From positions 124,001 through 188,000 of the forward strand of contig NZ_BJHU01000005.1 of NCBI RefSeq assembly GCF_005405905.1: a DNA stretch of 64,000 nucleotides. The letters run 5' to 3'. This DNA is from Acidovorax sp. NB1 (GTDB lineage: Bacteria; Pseudomonadota; Gammaproteobacteria; Burkholderiales; Burkholderiaceae_C). Shown here in pieces: positions 25,112 to 34,800 of the stretch. Positions within the stretch are counted from its first letter, which is position 1, and each line of letters opens with the position of its first letter. Under the pieces are notes generated by a model. That model worked only from the letters and a program-made list of their open reading frames with translations. It did not search any database and was not told where the DNA came from. The position numbers and the translations under genes are program-made.

Positions 25112-25905
25112 GCCAAGGCAAGGTGCTGGAGGTCCACGGCCACCACGCCGCCGCTCCAGCCGCTGTCACCCCGGGCGGCCCAGACGATGCACGGTGCATC
25201 ACCCTCGGCCGTGACCACGCAGCGGCCGCCGGGCTCCCAGACCGCACTGCGGCCCGCACTGACATAGCCACCCGAAGGCCCGCTGTAGTTGGCCAGCAGC
25301 ACCGCCATGGCGTGGTCGCGTGCGTAGGCTTCCAGCAGCGCGGATTCGGGGCCATAGCCCTGGTGGCTGATCAAGGCCCCGGCCGCATACAGCGCTGCGC
25401 CCGCGCCGTGTGCGGCGCTGGCGTGTTCAGGGTGGGTGATGTCTGCACACACCGCCATGCCCGTAGGCTCGCCCGCGAGCAGGTGCACCTGCGCGTCGTC
25501 GGTGCCCGCGCTGGCAAAACGCTCTTCGCTGGCATGCAGATGGCGCTTGCGGTACAGCGCCACGCTGCCATCGGGCGCCAGCACCCAGGCGCCAATCGCG
25601 GGCAAGGCGCCGGGCTGTACCGGCGCGGCGGGCCCGCCCACCACGATGGCCATGCCCTGGTCGCGCGCGGCCTGGCGCAGAGGTGCCAGTGCCGCGTGGT
25701 CGGCGTCCAACACGTTGGCGGCCAGCACTGCGGGCTCGTAGCCGGTGAGCGACAGCTCCGGGAACAGCAGCACCTGCACGCCCTCGGCGGCCGCCACCCG
25801 CACAAAGGCCAGGTGGGTCAACACATTGCGCGCCACGTCCCCGGGGACTGAGGGCGACTGTGCAGCGGCGATGCGCAAGGGGGTGGACACGGAGGGGTTG
25901 TTCAC
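25108..25905 (-). CDS. Carbon-nitrogen hydrolase (nitrilase superfamily)
   Basis: 265 residues with the Glu-Lys-Cys triad of the superfamily: Glu50 (LLFPELSLTGYE), Lys120 (LYRKRHLHASEE) and Cys153 (GMAVCADITHPE). The GYEPAV context and KRHL-type lysine motif suggest a carbamoyl-putrescine/omega-amidase-like branch, though the substrate is not readable. No signal peptide. It overlaps waaA by 4 nt, so the two are probably co-translated, though no functional link is evident. Confidence 0.87.
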   Translation of the reverse strand: MNNPSVSTPLRIAAAQSPSVPGDVARNVLTHLAFVRVAAAEGVQVLLFPELSLTGYEPAVLAANVLDADHAALAPLRQAARDQGMAIVVGGPAAPVQPGALPAIGAWVLAPDGSVALYRKRHLHASEERFASAGTDDAQVHLLAGEPTGMAVCADITHPEHASAAHGAGAALYAAGALISHQGYGPESALLEAYARDHAMAVLLANYSGPSGGYVSAGRSAVWEPGGRCVVTAEGDAPCIVWAARGDSGWSGGVVAVDLQHLALA

Positions 25906-25955
25906 GCGGGCAGCTCGGTCAGGAAGGTGGTGAATACGGGGTTATCGAGCAGCGC

Positions 25956-27344
25956 TCAGTGGCTGGCCGCACCCACATGGGCATCGGGCTTGACCTTGTG
26001 CAGCAGCGCCAGCATGGCGGCCTCGATGCGGGCCAGCGCCTCGGGGGTGTGGCCTTCAAAGCGCAGCACCAGCACGGGGGTGGTGTTGCTGGCGCGGATC
26101 AGGCCAAAGCCGTCGGGCCAGTCCACGCGCAGGCCGTCGATGGTGCTCACCGTGGCGGGCGCGGCAAACTGGCCTGCGGCCAGCGCCTGCAACTCGGCGG
26201 TGAGGCGGTGGGGTTCGCCTTCGGCGCAGGCCACGTTGAGTTCAGGCGTCGAGAAGCTGGTGGGCAGCGCATTGAGCACCGCGCTCGGGTCTTGAGACTT
26301 GCTCAAGATCTCTAGCAGGCGGCAGCCCGCATAGGTGCCGTCGTCAAAGCCATACCAGCGCTCCTTGAAGAAGATATGGCCGCTCATCTCGCCGCCCAAT
26401 GGGGAGTTTGTCTCCTTCATGCGGGCCTTGATGAGCGAGTGGCCGGTTTTGAACATCACCGGCACGCCGCCTGCAGCCGCCACGGCGGGCGCCAGGCGCT
26501 GGGTGCACTTCACGTCGAAGATGATCTCGCCGCCGGGCACGCGCGAGAGCACGTCCTGGGCGAATAGCATCATCTGGCGGTCGGGGAAGATGTTGGCGCC
26601 GTCCTTGGTGACGATGCCCAGACGGTCGCCATCACCGTCAAACGCCAAGCCCAGCTCGGCATCGCTGGCCTTCAGGGCCTCGATCAGGTCGCGCAGGTTT
26701 TCGGGCTTGCTGGGGTCGGGATGGTGGTTGGGGAAGTTGCCGTCCACCTCCGAGAAGAGTTCAATCACCTCGCAACCCAGCGCCTGGAAGATGGCCGGGG
26801 CCGAGGCACCGGCAATGCCGTTGCCGCAGTCCACCACGATCTTCATCGGGCGGGCCAGCTTCACATCGCCCACGATGCGTTCGCGGTAGGTGGGCAGCAC
26901 ATCCACATGGCGCACGGACCCACCCGGTGCCAGCTGCCAGCTTTCCTGCTCCATGGTGCGGCGCAGGCCCTGGATCTCTTCGCCATAGATGGCACGGCCG
27001 TTCAGCACCATCTTGAAGCCGTTGTAGTCCCGGGGGTTGTGGCTGCCCGTGACCTGGATGCCGCTGTTGCATAGCGTGCTGGCCGCAAAGTACAGAAGCG
27101 GCGTGGTGACCAGGCCCACGTCGATGACCTCGATGCCCGCCTCGACCAGGCCCTGGATCAGCGCCGCCGACATGGCGGGGCCCGACAGGCGCCCGTCGCG
27201 CCCCACGGCCACGGTGGTCTGCCCCTCGGCGCGTGCGGCGGTGCCAAAGGCCCGGCCCAGGCCCAGGGCGACTTCTTCATTCAATGTGGAGGGCACGATG
27301 CCACGGATGTCGTAGGCTTTGAAAATGGCGGGCGTCGGTTGCAC
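25956..27344 (-). CDS. algC: Phosphomannomutase/phosphoglucomutase
   Basis: A 462-residue alpha-D-phosphohexomutase, the length of Pseudomonas AlgC. The phosphoserine is Ser101 in VTGSHNPRDYNG, the Mg loop is FDGDGDRLG near residue 240, the sugar-specificity loop is GGEMSGHIFF near 325, and the phosphate-binding loop near the C-terminus is RASNTTPVLVLRFEG. It interconverts hexose-6- and hexose-1-phosphates for LPS and exopolysaccharide precursors, consistent with waaA downstream. About 50 nt separate it from the nitrilase-fold gene. Confidence 0.93.
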   Translation of the reverse strand: MQPTPAIFKAYDIRGIVPSTLNEEVALGLGRAFGTAARAEGQTTVAVGRDGRLSGPAMSAALIQGLVEAGIEVIDVGLVTTPLLYFAASTLCNSGIQVTGSHNPRDYNGFKMVLNGRAIYGEEIQGLRRTMEQESWQLAPGGSVRHVDVLPTYRERIVGDVKLARPMKIVVDCGNGIAGASAPAIFQALGCEVIELFSEVDGNFPNHHPDPSKPENLRDLIEALKASDAELGLAFDGDGDRLGIVTKDGANIFPDRQMMLFAQDVLSRVPGGEIIFDVKCTQRLAPAVAAAGGVPVMFKTGHSLIKARMKETNSPLGGEMSGHIFFKERWYGFDDGTYAGCRLLEILSKSQDPSAVLNALPTSFSTPELNVACAEGEPHRLTAELQALAAGQFAAPATVSTIDGLRVDWPDGFGLIRASNTTPVLVLRFEGHTPEALARIEAAMLALLHKVKPDAHVGAASH

Positions 27345-27492
27345 GTCGAGAGACCTTTAGCGAGGGGTTGCGAGGGGCGGCATGGGCTTGAAGAGCCGGC
27401 TGCATTGTAGGCGGCCCCCCTGCCCGGCCCGATGCCCGCAGCGCTTGCAGGCACATGTCCGAAAACGGCCAGTGCAGGCGCCACCGCTCCCT

Positions 27493-29055
27493 ATGATCGG
27501 GCCCATGACTTCCACCCCCCTGCCCTCTGCCGCCGATGCCTACGCCCCCTCGGACGAGGGCCGCTACCTGGCCGTGCTGGCCCGGGACGCGCGTTTTGAC
27601 GGGCATTTCTTCACCGGCGTGACCTCCACCGGCATCTACTGCCGCCCCGTCTGCGCCGTGCGAGCGCCCCGGCGCGAGAACTGCCGCTTCTTCGCCCTGG
27701 CTGCGCAGGCGGAGCACGCAGGCTTTCGCCCCTGCCTGCGCTGTCGGCCCGAGCTGGCGCCCCAGGCCCTGGTGTGGTCGGTGCAGGATGCGAGCAGCAT
27801 CCTGGTGCAGCAGGCCGTGCGCCTGCTCGATGCGCCCGATCTCTGGTCGGCCCCCTCGGCGCCGGGTGAAGGCGGCGCCACCGTGGCCCGGTTGGCCGAG
27901 CGCCTGGGCGTGAGCGACCGGCACCTGCGGCGCATCTTCGAGGCGGCCCTGGGCGTCTCGCCCCTGCAATACCTGCAGACCCGCCGCCTGCTCACGGCCA
28001 AGCAGCTGCTCACCGACACCCGAATGCCCGTCACCCAGGTGGCGCTGGCCAGCGGTTTTGCCAGTGTGCGGCGCTTCAATGCGGCGTTTGCGGGGCACTA
28101 CGGGCTCAACCCCACCCAGTTGCGGCGCAGCGGCGCGGCACCCGCGCCAGCCGGTGCGCCCGAAGGCAGCGGCACCGCGCTGCGCCTGGCCTGGCGGCCA
28201 CCGTTTGACGTGCCCGCACTGCTGGCGTTTTTCGAGCGGCGGCAGTTCCATGGCGTGGAATGGGTGCTGCCGCACGAAGCCACGCTGCGGCGCACCGTGC
28301 GCCTGCCCGCTGCCTGCACCGGCCTGGGCCAGGAGACCACCGGCTGGTTCAGCGCGCGCTTTGATGTGGCGCGCCACCAGGTGCTGCTGCAGACCAGCGA
28401 CAGCCTCTACCCCGTGCTGCCGCTCGTGATCCGCCGCGTGCGCGCCATGCTGGACCTGGACGCCGATCCGGCCGCCATCAACGCCGTGCTGCACAGCGCC
28501 TTCCCGGATGGCGACGGCCTGCGGGTGCCCGGCGCCTTCGATGGCTTTGAGCTGGCTGTGCGCGCCGTGCTGGGCCAGCAGATCACCGTGGCCGCCGCGC
28601 GCACCCTGGGCCAGCGGCTGGTGGAGCGGCTGGGCGAGCCCATCGCCACGCCCTGGCCGGAGCTGGGCCGCCTGTTCCCCACCGCTGCCACGCTGGCCGC
28701 CGCCGATGGCGACACGCTGGGCCAGCTGGGCATCGTGCGCCAGCGCCAGGCTGCCATCGTGGCGCTGGCCCGGGCGGTGGACAGCGGCGCGCTGGCCCTG
28801 CACGCAGGCGCCGATGTGGCGCGCACCACGGCCGCGCTGTGTGCGCTGCCGGGCATTGGCGACTGGACGGCGCAGTACATCGCCATGCGCGTGCTGCGCT
28901 GGCCGGATGCCTTCCCGGCCGGGGACGTTGCGCTGCACAAGGCGCTGGGTGTTCAGGGCCAGAAGAACCCGGCCCGCGCCGCTGCCGCAGCGTCCGAAGC
29001 GTGGCGCCCCTGGCGCAGCTACGCCGTGCTGCGTGCCTGGGCGGCGTTGGCGTAG
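27493..29055 (+). CDS. alkA: Ada-like N-terminal/AraC domain fused to AlkA 3-methyladenine DNA glycosylase
   Basis: About 520 residues in three parts. The Ada metal-binding domain has Cys50, Cys54, Cys81 and Cys84 (IYCRPVC and CLRC), where the first normally accepts methyl from phosphotriesters. An AraC helix-turn-helix follows (AERLGVSDRHLRRIFEAALG and LASGFASVRRFNAAF). The AlkA-N and HhH-GPD glycosylase domains have AVLGQQITVAAARTLGQRLV and LPGIGDWTAQYIAMR. The catalytic Asp expected after the hairpin is in FPAGDVALHK. The start is MIGPMTS at 27493 or MTSTP at 27505, with no convincing ribosome site for either. It removes alkylated bases and may sense methyl damage. ogt follows 81 nt later. 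Confidence 0.92.
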   Translation: MIGPMTSTPLPSAADAYAPSDEGRYLAVLARDARFDGHFFTGVTSTGIYCRPVCAVRAPRRENCRFFALAAQAEHAGFRPCLRCRPELAPQALVWSVQDASSILVQQAVRLLDAPDLWSAPSAPGEGGATVARLAERLGVSDRHLRRIFEAALGVSPLQYLQTRRLLTAKQLLTDTRMPVTQVALASGFASVRRFNAAFAGHYGLNPTQLRRSGAAPAPAGAPEGSGTALRLAWRPPFDVPALLAFFERRQFHGVEWVLPHEATLRRTVRLPAACTGLGQETTGWFSARFDVARHQVLLQTSDSLYPVLPLVIRRVRAMLDLDADPAAINAVLHSAFPDGDGLRVPGAFDGFELAVRAVLGQQITVAAARTLGQRLVERLGEPIATPWPELGRLFPTAATLAAADGDTLGQLGIVRQRQAAIVALARAVDSGALALHAGADVARTTAALCALPGIGDWTAQYIAMRVLRWPDAFPAGDVALHKALGVQGQKNPARAAAAASEAWRPWRSYAVLRAWAALA

Positions 29056-29057
29056 TT

Positions 29058-29119
29058 GCTATCAAAATAATAGCCATCAGCGCTTGCCTATTGCGCGGAA
29101 AGCCCTGTTTTTATTCATA
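29058..29119 (+). repeat. Dispersed GATAGCT repeat, copy between alkA and ogt
   Basis: Begins GCTATCAAAATAATAGCC, continues with GCGCTTG and TTGCGCGG, and ends CCTGTTTTTATTCAT. It starts 2 nt after the alkA stop and ends just before the ogt ribosome region. A weak stem between its ends may act as a terminator. Confidence 0.7.
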
Positions 29120-29136
29120 ACACCCGAGCATTCACC

Positions 29137-29709
29137 ATGCACTACCACCCCCACACCGTGCAAGCCCGCGCAGACACGGCCCTCGGCCCGGTGCGCCTGG
29201 CCGCGTCGCCCACCGGCCTGTGCGGCATCTGGTTTGAAGGCCAGCGCCACGAGCCCAGCCAGCGCCTGCACGGCAGCGCCGCCTGGGCCGAGGCGGACGG
29301 CCACCCGCTGCTGCAGGCCGCCACCCACCAGCTGCAGCAGTACCTGCGCGGCGAACGCGAGGGCTTCGATCTGCCGCTGGACCTGTCGGGTGGCACGCCG
29401 TTCCAGCAAGAGGTCTGGCAGGCCCTGCTGGCGATTGGCCGGGGCGCCACGCGCACCTATAGCGACATCAGCCAGCAGCTAGGCCGCCCCCGTGCCGTGC
29501 GGGCCGTGGGCGCCGCCGTGGGGCGCAACCCGCTCTCCGTGGTCGTGCCCTGCCACCGCGTGCTGGGCGCCGACGGCAGCCTGACCGGTTACGCTGGCGG
29601 GCTCGACCGCAAAGCCGTCTTGCTGACGCTGGAAAATGCGCTGGCAGCGGAACAGCCATCCCTTCTCCCCCACACCCCAGGCCAGGCAACAATGAAAGGC
29701 ACTCCATGA
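29137..29709 (+). CDS. ogt: Methylated-DNA-[protein]-cysteine S-methyltransferase
   Basis: A 190-residue O6-alkylguanine suicide repair protein. The active-site motif is VVVPCHRVLGADGSLTGYAG. The DNA-recognition helix has AVGAAVGRNPL and the substrate loop TPFQQEVWQALLAI. The C-terminus has a tail of about 25 residues beyond the fold. Its stop overlaps the start of the EamA transporter gene (29706-29709), giving coupling. It lies downstream of the Ada-AlkA gene, forming an alkylation-repair locus. Confidence 0.93.
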   Translation: MHYHPHTVQARADTALGPVRLAASPTGLCGIWFEGQRHEPSQRLHGSAAWAEADGHPLLQAATHQLQQYLRGEREGFDLPLDLSGGTPFQQEVWQALLAIGRGATRTYSDISQQLGRPRAVRAVGAAVGRNPLSVVVPCHRVLGADGSLTGYAGGLDRKAVLLTLENALAAEQPSLLPHTPGQATMKGTP

Positions 29710-30632
29710 CCCCATCCGGCCAACAGCCCGTCTCCAGCTGGATCGCGGAGTTCATCCTGCTGGCTGCGCTGTGGGGGGCGTCGTTCTTGTTCATGCGCAT
29801 GGGCGCCTCGGAATTCGGGCCCCTGCCCATGGTGGGCTTGCGCGTGGGGCTGGCTGCCGTCTTTCTGTGGCCGATCATGCTGCGCCAGGGCCACTACCCG
29901 GCGTTTCGCCAGCACTGGCGCCCCATCATGCTGGCGGGCATCATCAACTCCGCCATCCCCTTCGCCCTGTTCGGTTGGGCCGTCTTGCACATCCAGACCG
30001 GGCTGGCCTCCATCCTGAACGCCACGGTGCCACTGTTTGGCGCACTGGTGGCCTGGCTGTGGTTGGGCGACCGCATCAACCGGCTGCGCTGGGTGGGCCT
30101 GGCCCTGGGTTTTGGGGGCGTGGCCCTGCTGGCCTGGCGCGCGCCTGCGGGCACCGGCTTCAAGACCGATGCGGCCCATTGGGCGATTGTTGCCTGCCTG
30201 GTGGCGTCGGGCTTTTATGGCATATCGGCCAGCTTCGCACGGCGCTACCTGACGGGCATCCCGCCGCTGGCCACGGCCACCGGCAGCCAGGTGGGTGCGG
30301 CGCTGGGCCTGGCGCTGCCCACGCTGTGGCTGTGGCCCGCGCAGATGCCCGGGTTGCGCGCCTGGGGCGCCATCGTGGCCATCGCCGTCATGTGCACGGG
30401 CATTGCGTACATCCTGTACTTCCGCCTCATCGCCAGCGCAGGCCCCAGCCGCGCCCTGGCCGTGACCTTCATCACGCCGGTGTTTGCGGTGCTGTATGGC
30501 GCGCTGTTCCTGGGCGAAAGCATCACGTCCTGGATGCTGGGCTGCGCCCTCGTGATCGTGTGCGGCACGATGTTGTCAACCGGGCTTATCAGGGGGCGCG
30601 CCGTCTCTGCCAGCACTGCCGAACGCGCCTAA
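29706..30632 (+). CDS. EamA/DMT superfamily transporter
   Basis: A 308-residue inner-membrane protein with two EamA repeats of about five transmembrane segments each. The first repeat starts FILLAALWGASFLFMRMG. The second includes ITPVFAVLYGALFLGESI, where the final Glu is typical. Members export metabolites, amino acids or drugs; no substrate can be assigned. Coupling to ogt is by ATGA overlap, but a functional link to repair is unclear. Confidence 0.9.
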   Translation: MTPSGQQPVSSWIAEFILLAALWGASFLFMRMGASEFGPLPMVGLRVGLAAVFLWPIMLRQGHYPAFRQHWRPIMLAGIINSAIPFALFGWAVLHIQTGLASILNATVPLFGALVAWLWLGDRINRLRWVGLALGFGGVALLAWRAPAGTGFKTDAAHWAIVACLVASGFYGISASFARRYLTGIPPLATATGSQVGAALGLALPTLWLWPAQMPGLRAWGAIVAIAVMCTGIAYILYFRLIASAGPSRALAVTFITPVFAVLYGALFLGESITSWMLGCALVIVCGTMLSTGLIRGRAVSASTAERA

Positions 30633-30672
30633 ACTCGGTGCATGGTTTTTGCGCCGGGTTCATGCTCATACC

Positions 30673-30689
30673 CCACGGCTGTGCCGTGG
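30673..30689. other. Short hairpin downstream of the EamA gene
   Basis: CCACGGC (30673-30679) pairs with GCCGTGG (30683-30689) over a TGT loop. No T-run follows, so a terminator role is weak. The remaining intergenic bases to 30807 show no other structure I can support. Confidence 0.3.
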
Positions 30690-30807
30690 CGAGACACCGG
30701 GTCAGGGGCGTGCCTGTGCGCCCTGCCCGGAGGGTTGAGCACATGCCCGGGGGCCGGCGCTAGCCGCTGCCACTCTTTCTCTTCCTATTCCACACGGGCC
30801 TTCCACC

Positions 30808-33800
30808 ATGGCCCATAACGCGCTGCTGGCTGGCGGACTGCTGCTCCTGCTGGTGCTGGTGCTCGCGCACCTGCGGCCGACCGAGATCCTGCACCCTTCG
30901 CGCCGCACCCAGGTGCTGACAGGCCTGACCGGCGGCGTGGTGTCGGCCCTGGTCCTGGTCGTGCTGAACCTGAACGCGCCCGAGCTGGGAGTCGTGGCCT
31001 ACCCCACGGCCACCGCCTTCATGGCCTTGTACTTCGGCCCGGTGGCAGCGGCCATCACGGCCGCCCTGGCGTTGCTGGCCATGGTCCTGAGCGAAGACGC
31101 AGCCTGGTTGGCTGGCCTGGCAACGCTGGTCGCAGCGGCTGCGCTGGGCGCACTGTGGCGCAGGCTGGACAGGCGCCCCGGCACCAACCCCTGGCTGGCC
31201 ATCACGGGCATGGCCGTCACCCTGCCGCCTGTGGTCACGCTGTGCCTGGTGGCCACCGGCGCTGCGCCCGTGCCCGGTGCGCCCATCGACTGGCTGCGGC
31301 AGCTGCCCTGGTACCACGGCGCGGGCATGCTCATCCTGGGCACGGGGCGGCAGCTGCTGGTGGGCAAGGCGCAGTCGGTGGTGGCGCTGGAGCAGGCCCA
31401 CCGCACGCTGGCAGAGCGCGAGCAGCAACTGCGCCTGGCGCTCGATTCGCTGGGCGGCGGACATTGGGAGTGGGATGTGCTGGAGCGCCGCTTCCGCTGC
31501 GACGGCCACTTTTACGAGGCCTATGGCATCACCCAGGCCGACGCCGACGCACCAGACCTGTGGAAGCGCTGGTATGCCCGGCGCCACCCGGCCGATGCCG
31601 AGCGCAATGCCGTGCGTTTGACGCGGGCCATGGACGGGCTGGAGGAAAGCTATGAGGCCGAGTTCCGCGTGCGGGACACCGCAGGCCGCTGGCGCTGGCT
31701 GATGTCACGGGGCACGGTGTCGCGCCGCGATGCGCAGGGCCGGCCCACGGCGATGATCGGCATGGACGTGGACATTACCGCCCACCGCGAGGTGGAAGAC
31801 GCGCTGCGCTCCTCCGAAGCCAAGTACACAACCTTCTACCAGACGCTGCCCGACCCGGCGGGCATCTCGCGCATCTCGGACGGCCGCTATGTGGACATCA
31901 ACCCGGCCTTCTGCGAAGTGCTGGGCCGCCCGCGCGAGGAGGTGATCGGGCGCACCTCGACCGAGCTGCAGATCTGGGCCAGCGACCAGGAGCGCAAGCG
32001 ACTCATCGACGCCTTCAAGCGCGACGGCAAGGTGGACCGCCTGCCGCTGGTAGCGCAGAGCAATGGGGTGCGCATCCCCGGCCTGATGTCGGCACGCTCC
32101 GTGCTTGTAGATGGCGAAAACTGCTTTGTTTTCGTTTTCCACGACATGACCGAAGCACAACGCACCAGCGACGAACTTCGGGCGCTGAACAACCAGCTGC
32201 AGCAGGCTGGCCGCCTGGCCCGCCTGGGTGCCTGGGAGGACGAGCGCGGCAAGGGCCTGGTGTACTGGTCGGAGGTGTGTTTTGACATCCATGGCCTGGA
32301 CCCCAGCCAGCCACCACCCAGCGACTACATCGACCGCCATGTAGCCCCGCAGTACCGCGAGGCACTGCGCGAGAGATTCCGCCAGAGCATCCGTTTGCGC
32401 ACCGAGTGGAGCATGGAGATGGAGGTCTATCACGCCGATGGCCACCTGCTGTGGATGCGCGCCCGGGGCGAGCCCGTGATCGAAAACGGCCGGGTGGTGC
32501 GCGTGCGCGGTGTGATGCAGGACATCGACGAGGCCAAGCGCGCCGAACAGCGCCTGCGCCAGTCCGAAGAGCGCTTCTCGCGCATCTTCCACCTCATGCC
32601 CTACCCCATGGGCCTGTCCCGGCGCAGCAACGGCCAGTATGTGGACATCAACCCCGCCTGGGTCGAGATGCTGGGCATCCCGCGCAGCGAAGCCATTGGC
32701 CGCACCGGGATCGAGCTGGGCATCTTCACGGCCGAAGAGCGCCAGCGCCTCATCGGCCAGGCAGACGCCAGCGGCCAGATCAGCGACCACGAAATGACGC
32801 TGGCCGTGCGCGGCGGCCCGCCCCGCACCGTGCTGCAGTCTATGCGGGCCACCGAATTTGATGGCGAGCCCTGCTGGCTGTTCTCGGTGCACGACATCAC
32901 CGACCGCAAGCGTGAGGAAGAACAGGTGCGTGAGCGGGAAGAACTGCTTTCGCTCACCTTCTCGGCCGCATCGCTGGGGCGGTGGGACTGGAACCTGCAG
33001 ACCGGCCAGGTCACGGGCGACAGCCGCTGGCGCGCCATGCGGGGCCTGGAGTCTTCTGGCCACGTCCCGCTGTCGGTGCAGTGGGCCAACGCCGTCGCCG
33101 CCGACGACATCGAGCGCATCAACACCGAACTGGCGCGCCACACCACCCACCCCGGTACCCCGTTTGACGCCACCTGGCGCGTCAACCCGCCGGGTGAAGC
33201 CACCCGCTGGGTACGCAATCTGGGCAAGATCGTCGGGTTTGACAGCCACGGCAACCCGGCGCGCATGCTGGGCGTGGCCATCGATGTCACCCCCCAGCGC
33301 GAGCAGGAGGTCATGCTGCAGCGGCTGGCCCTGTTCGACGCCCTCACCGGCCTGCCCAACCGCGTGTTGCTGGCGCGCAAGCTGCAGGAAAACATGGAGC
33401 TGGCCCGTGAGAACGGATCCCAGCTCGGCGTCGCCTACCTAGACCTGGACGGGTTCAAGCCCGTGAATGACCGCCTGGGCCATGGCGCGGGCGACCGGCT
33501 GCTGGTGGTGGTGGCGGGCCGCCTCACGCGGGCGCTGCGCGGGCTGGACTGCGTGGCCCGCCTGGGGGGCGACGAGTTTGTGATCCTCATGCCCGGGCTG
33601 GACTCGGTCCGCGACTGCGAACGCCTGCTCGAACGCGTGATGGAAAGCGTCTCGTCCCCCTACACCCTGGACGCCGAGCGTGTGGTCGTCACCGCCAGCA
33701 TCGGCTACACCGTGTTCCCGCAAGACGACGCCGATGCCGACACCCTGCTGCGCCACGCCGACCAGGCCATGTACGCCGCCAAACAGGCCGGGCGCAACCG

Positions 33801-34644
33801 GTTTCACCAGTTCGACGCCGCCCAGGAGCGCGCCATGCAGTTGCGCCGTGCCCAGGGCCGCCACCTGCGCGACGCGCTGGCCGACGCCCAGTTCACGCTG
33901 TACCTGCAGCCCAAAGTGGACATGCGCAGCGGCACCGTGGTGGGCGCCGAAGTGCTATCACGCTGGCAGCACCCCGAGCGCGGCCTGGTGCCGCCGGGCG
34001 AGTTCCTGCCGCTGCTGCAGGGCACCGAGCTGGAGATCGGTTTTGGCGAATGGGTAGCCGAGGCCGCGCTCACGGTGCTGGAACAGCTGCAGGAGCGGGG
34101 CCTGCCCATGCCGCTGAGCATCAACATCGCCGCCCAGCACCTGCAGCAGCCCGGCTTTGCCCCCTGGATGGCCCAATGCCTGGCGCGCCACCCCAGGGTG
34201 CCCACGCACCTGGTCGAGATCGAGATCACCGAAAGCGCCGCGCTGTATGACCTGTCGGCCGTGGCCGCCACTCTGACCGAGCTGCGCGCCATGGGCGTGA
34301 CCGTGTCGCTGGACGACTTTGGCACGGGCTACTCGTCCCTCACCTACCTGCGCCGCCTGCCCATGGACACGCTCAAGATCGACCAGAGTTTTGTGCACGG
34401 CATGATGGGCGATCCCGGCGACCTTGCCATCGTGCAGGGCGTGATCGGCCTGGCCCGTTCCTTCGGCTACCGCGTGATCGCCGAAGGTGTGGAAACCGTC
34501 GAACAAGGCCAGATGCTGCTGCAACTGGGCTGCACCCAGGCCCAGGGCTACTGCATCGCCCGGCCCATGCCGCTGGAGGACTTCATCGGCTGGACACCGG
34601 GGTGGCAGCCGCCTGCGGGGTGGCAGCGGAGCCGGCCGGTGTGA
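30808..34644 (+). CDS. Large multi-PAS GGDEF-EAL sensor protein
   Basis: 1278 residues. The N-terminal membrane region has about six hydrophobic segments (residues 5-180). Four PAS/PAC-type domains follow between about 200 and 830, two of them carrying the near-identical GRYVDINPAF and GQYVDINPAW segments, which suggests internal duplication. A GGDEF domain with intact GGDEF (about residue 920) and a C-terminal EAL domain (EVLSRW near 1046, EIEITES, LDDFGTGYSS, LKIDQSFV) complete it. In the EAL signature Ala is replaced by Val, which is common. It could make and degrade c-di-GMP in response to redox or small-molecule cues. Confidence 0.92.
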   Translation: MAHNALLAGGLLLLLVLVLAHLRPTEILHPSRRTQVLTGLTGGVVSALVLVVLNLNAPELGVVAYPTATAFMALYFGPVAAAITAALALLAMVLSEDAAWLAGLATLVAAAALGALWRRLDRRPGTNPWLAITGMAVTLPPVVTLCLVATGAAPVPGAPIDWLRQLPWYHGAGMLILGTGRQLLVGKAQSVVALEQAHRTLAEREQQLRLALDSLGGGHWEWDVLERRFRCDGHFYEAYGITQADADAPDLWKRWYARRHPADAERNAVRLTRAMDGLEESYEAEFRVRDTAGRWRWLMSRGTVSRRDAQGRPTAMIGMDVDITAHREVEDALRSSEAKYTTFYQTLPDPAGISRISDGRYVDINPAFCEVLGRPREEVIGRTSTELQIWASDQERKRLIDAFKRDGKVDRLPLVAQSNGVRIPGLMSARSVLVDGENCFVFVFHDMTEAQRTSDELRALNNQLQQAGRLARLGAWEDERGKGLVYWSEVCFDIHGLDPSQPPPSDYIDRHVAPQYREALRERFRQSIRLRTEWSMEMEVYHADGHLLWMRARGEPVIENGRVVRVRGVMQDIDEAKRAEQRLRQSEERFSRIFHLMPYPMGLSRRSNGQYVDINPAWVEMLGIPRSEAIGRTGIELGIFTAEERQRLIGQADASGQISDHEMTLAVRGGPPRTVLQSMRATEFDGEPCWLFSVHDITDRKREEEQVREREELLSLTFSAASLGRWDWNLQTGQVTGDSRWRAMRGLESSGHVPLSVQWANAVAADDIERINTELARHTTHPGTPFDATWRVNPPGEATRWVRNLGKIVGFDSHGNPARMLGVAIDVTPQREQEVMLQRLALFDALTGLPNRVLLARKLQENMELARENGSQLGVAYLDLDGFKPVNDRLGHGAGDRLLVVVAGRLTRALRGLDCVARLGGDEFVILMPGLDSVRDCERLLERVMESVSSPYTLDAERVVVTASIGYTVFPQDDADADTLLRHADQAMYAAKQAGRNRFHQFDAAQERAMQLRRAQGRHLRDALADAQFTLYLQPKVDMRSGTVVGAEVLSRWQHPERGLVPPGEFLPLLQGTELEIGFGEWVAEAALTVLEQLQERGLPMPLSINIAAQHLQQPGFAPWMAQCLARHPRVPTHLVEIEITESAALYDLSAVAATLTELRAMGVTVSLDDFGTGYSSLTYLRRLPMDTLKIDQSFVHGMMGDPGDLAIVQGVIGLARSFGYRVIAEGVETVEQGQMLLQLGCTQAQGYCIARPMPLEDFIGWTPGWQPPAGWQRSRPV

Positions 34645-34701
34645 GGCTTTCCAAAAGCAATAGCCTGACTAGCTACCCACATCAGATTTCTCATCTTCCA
34701 T

Positions 34702-34772
34702 CCGTTCAGGCTGAGCCTGTCGAAGCCAGGGCGCTTCCTAAGGCGGCCCTTCGACAGGCTCAGGACGAACGG
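34702..34772. repeat. Long palindromic repeat with GAGCCTGTCGAAG arms
   Basis: The left arm GCTGAGCCTGTCGAAG (34710-34725) pairs with CTTCGACAGGCTCAGG (34749-34764), flanked by CCGTTC and GAACGG. The arms surround 23 nt. Sequences of this type occur as REP-like elements in many proteobacteria, from general knowledge. It lies between convergent genes and could also terminate transcription. Confidence 0.75.
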
Positions 34773-34800
34773 GGTTTGTCTGAGACATGTCGTTAATAAG

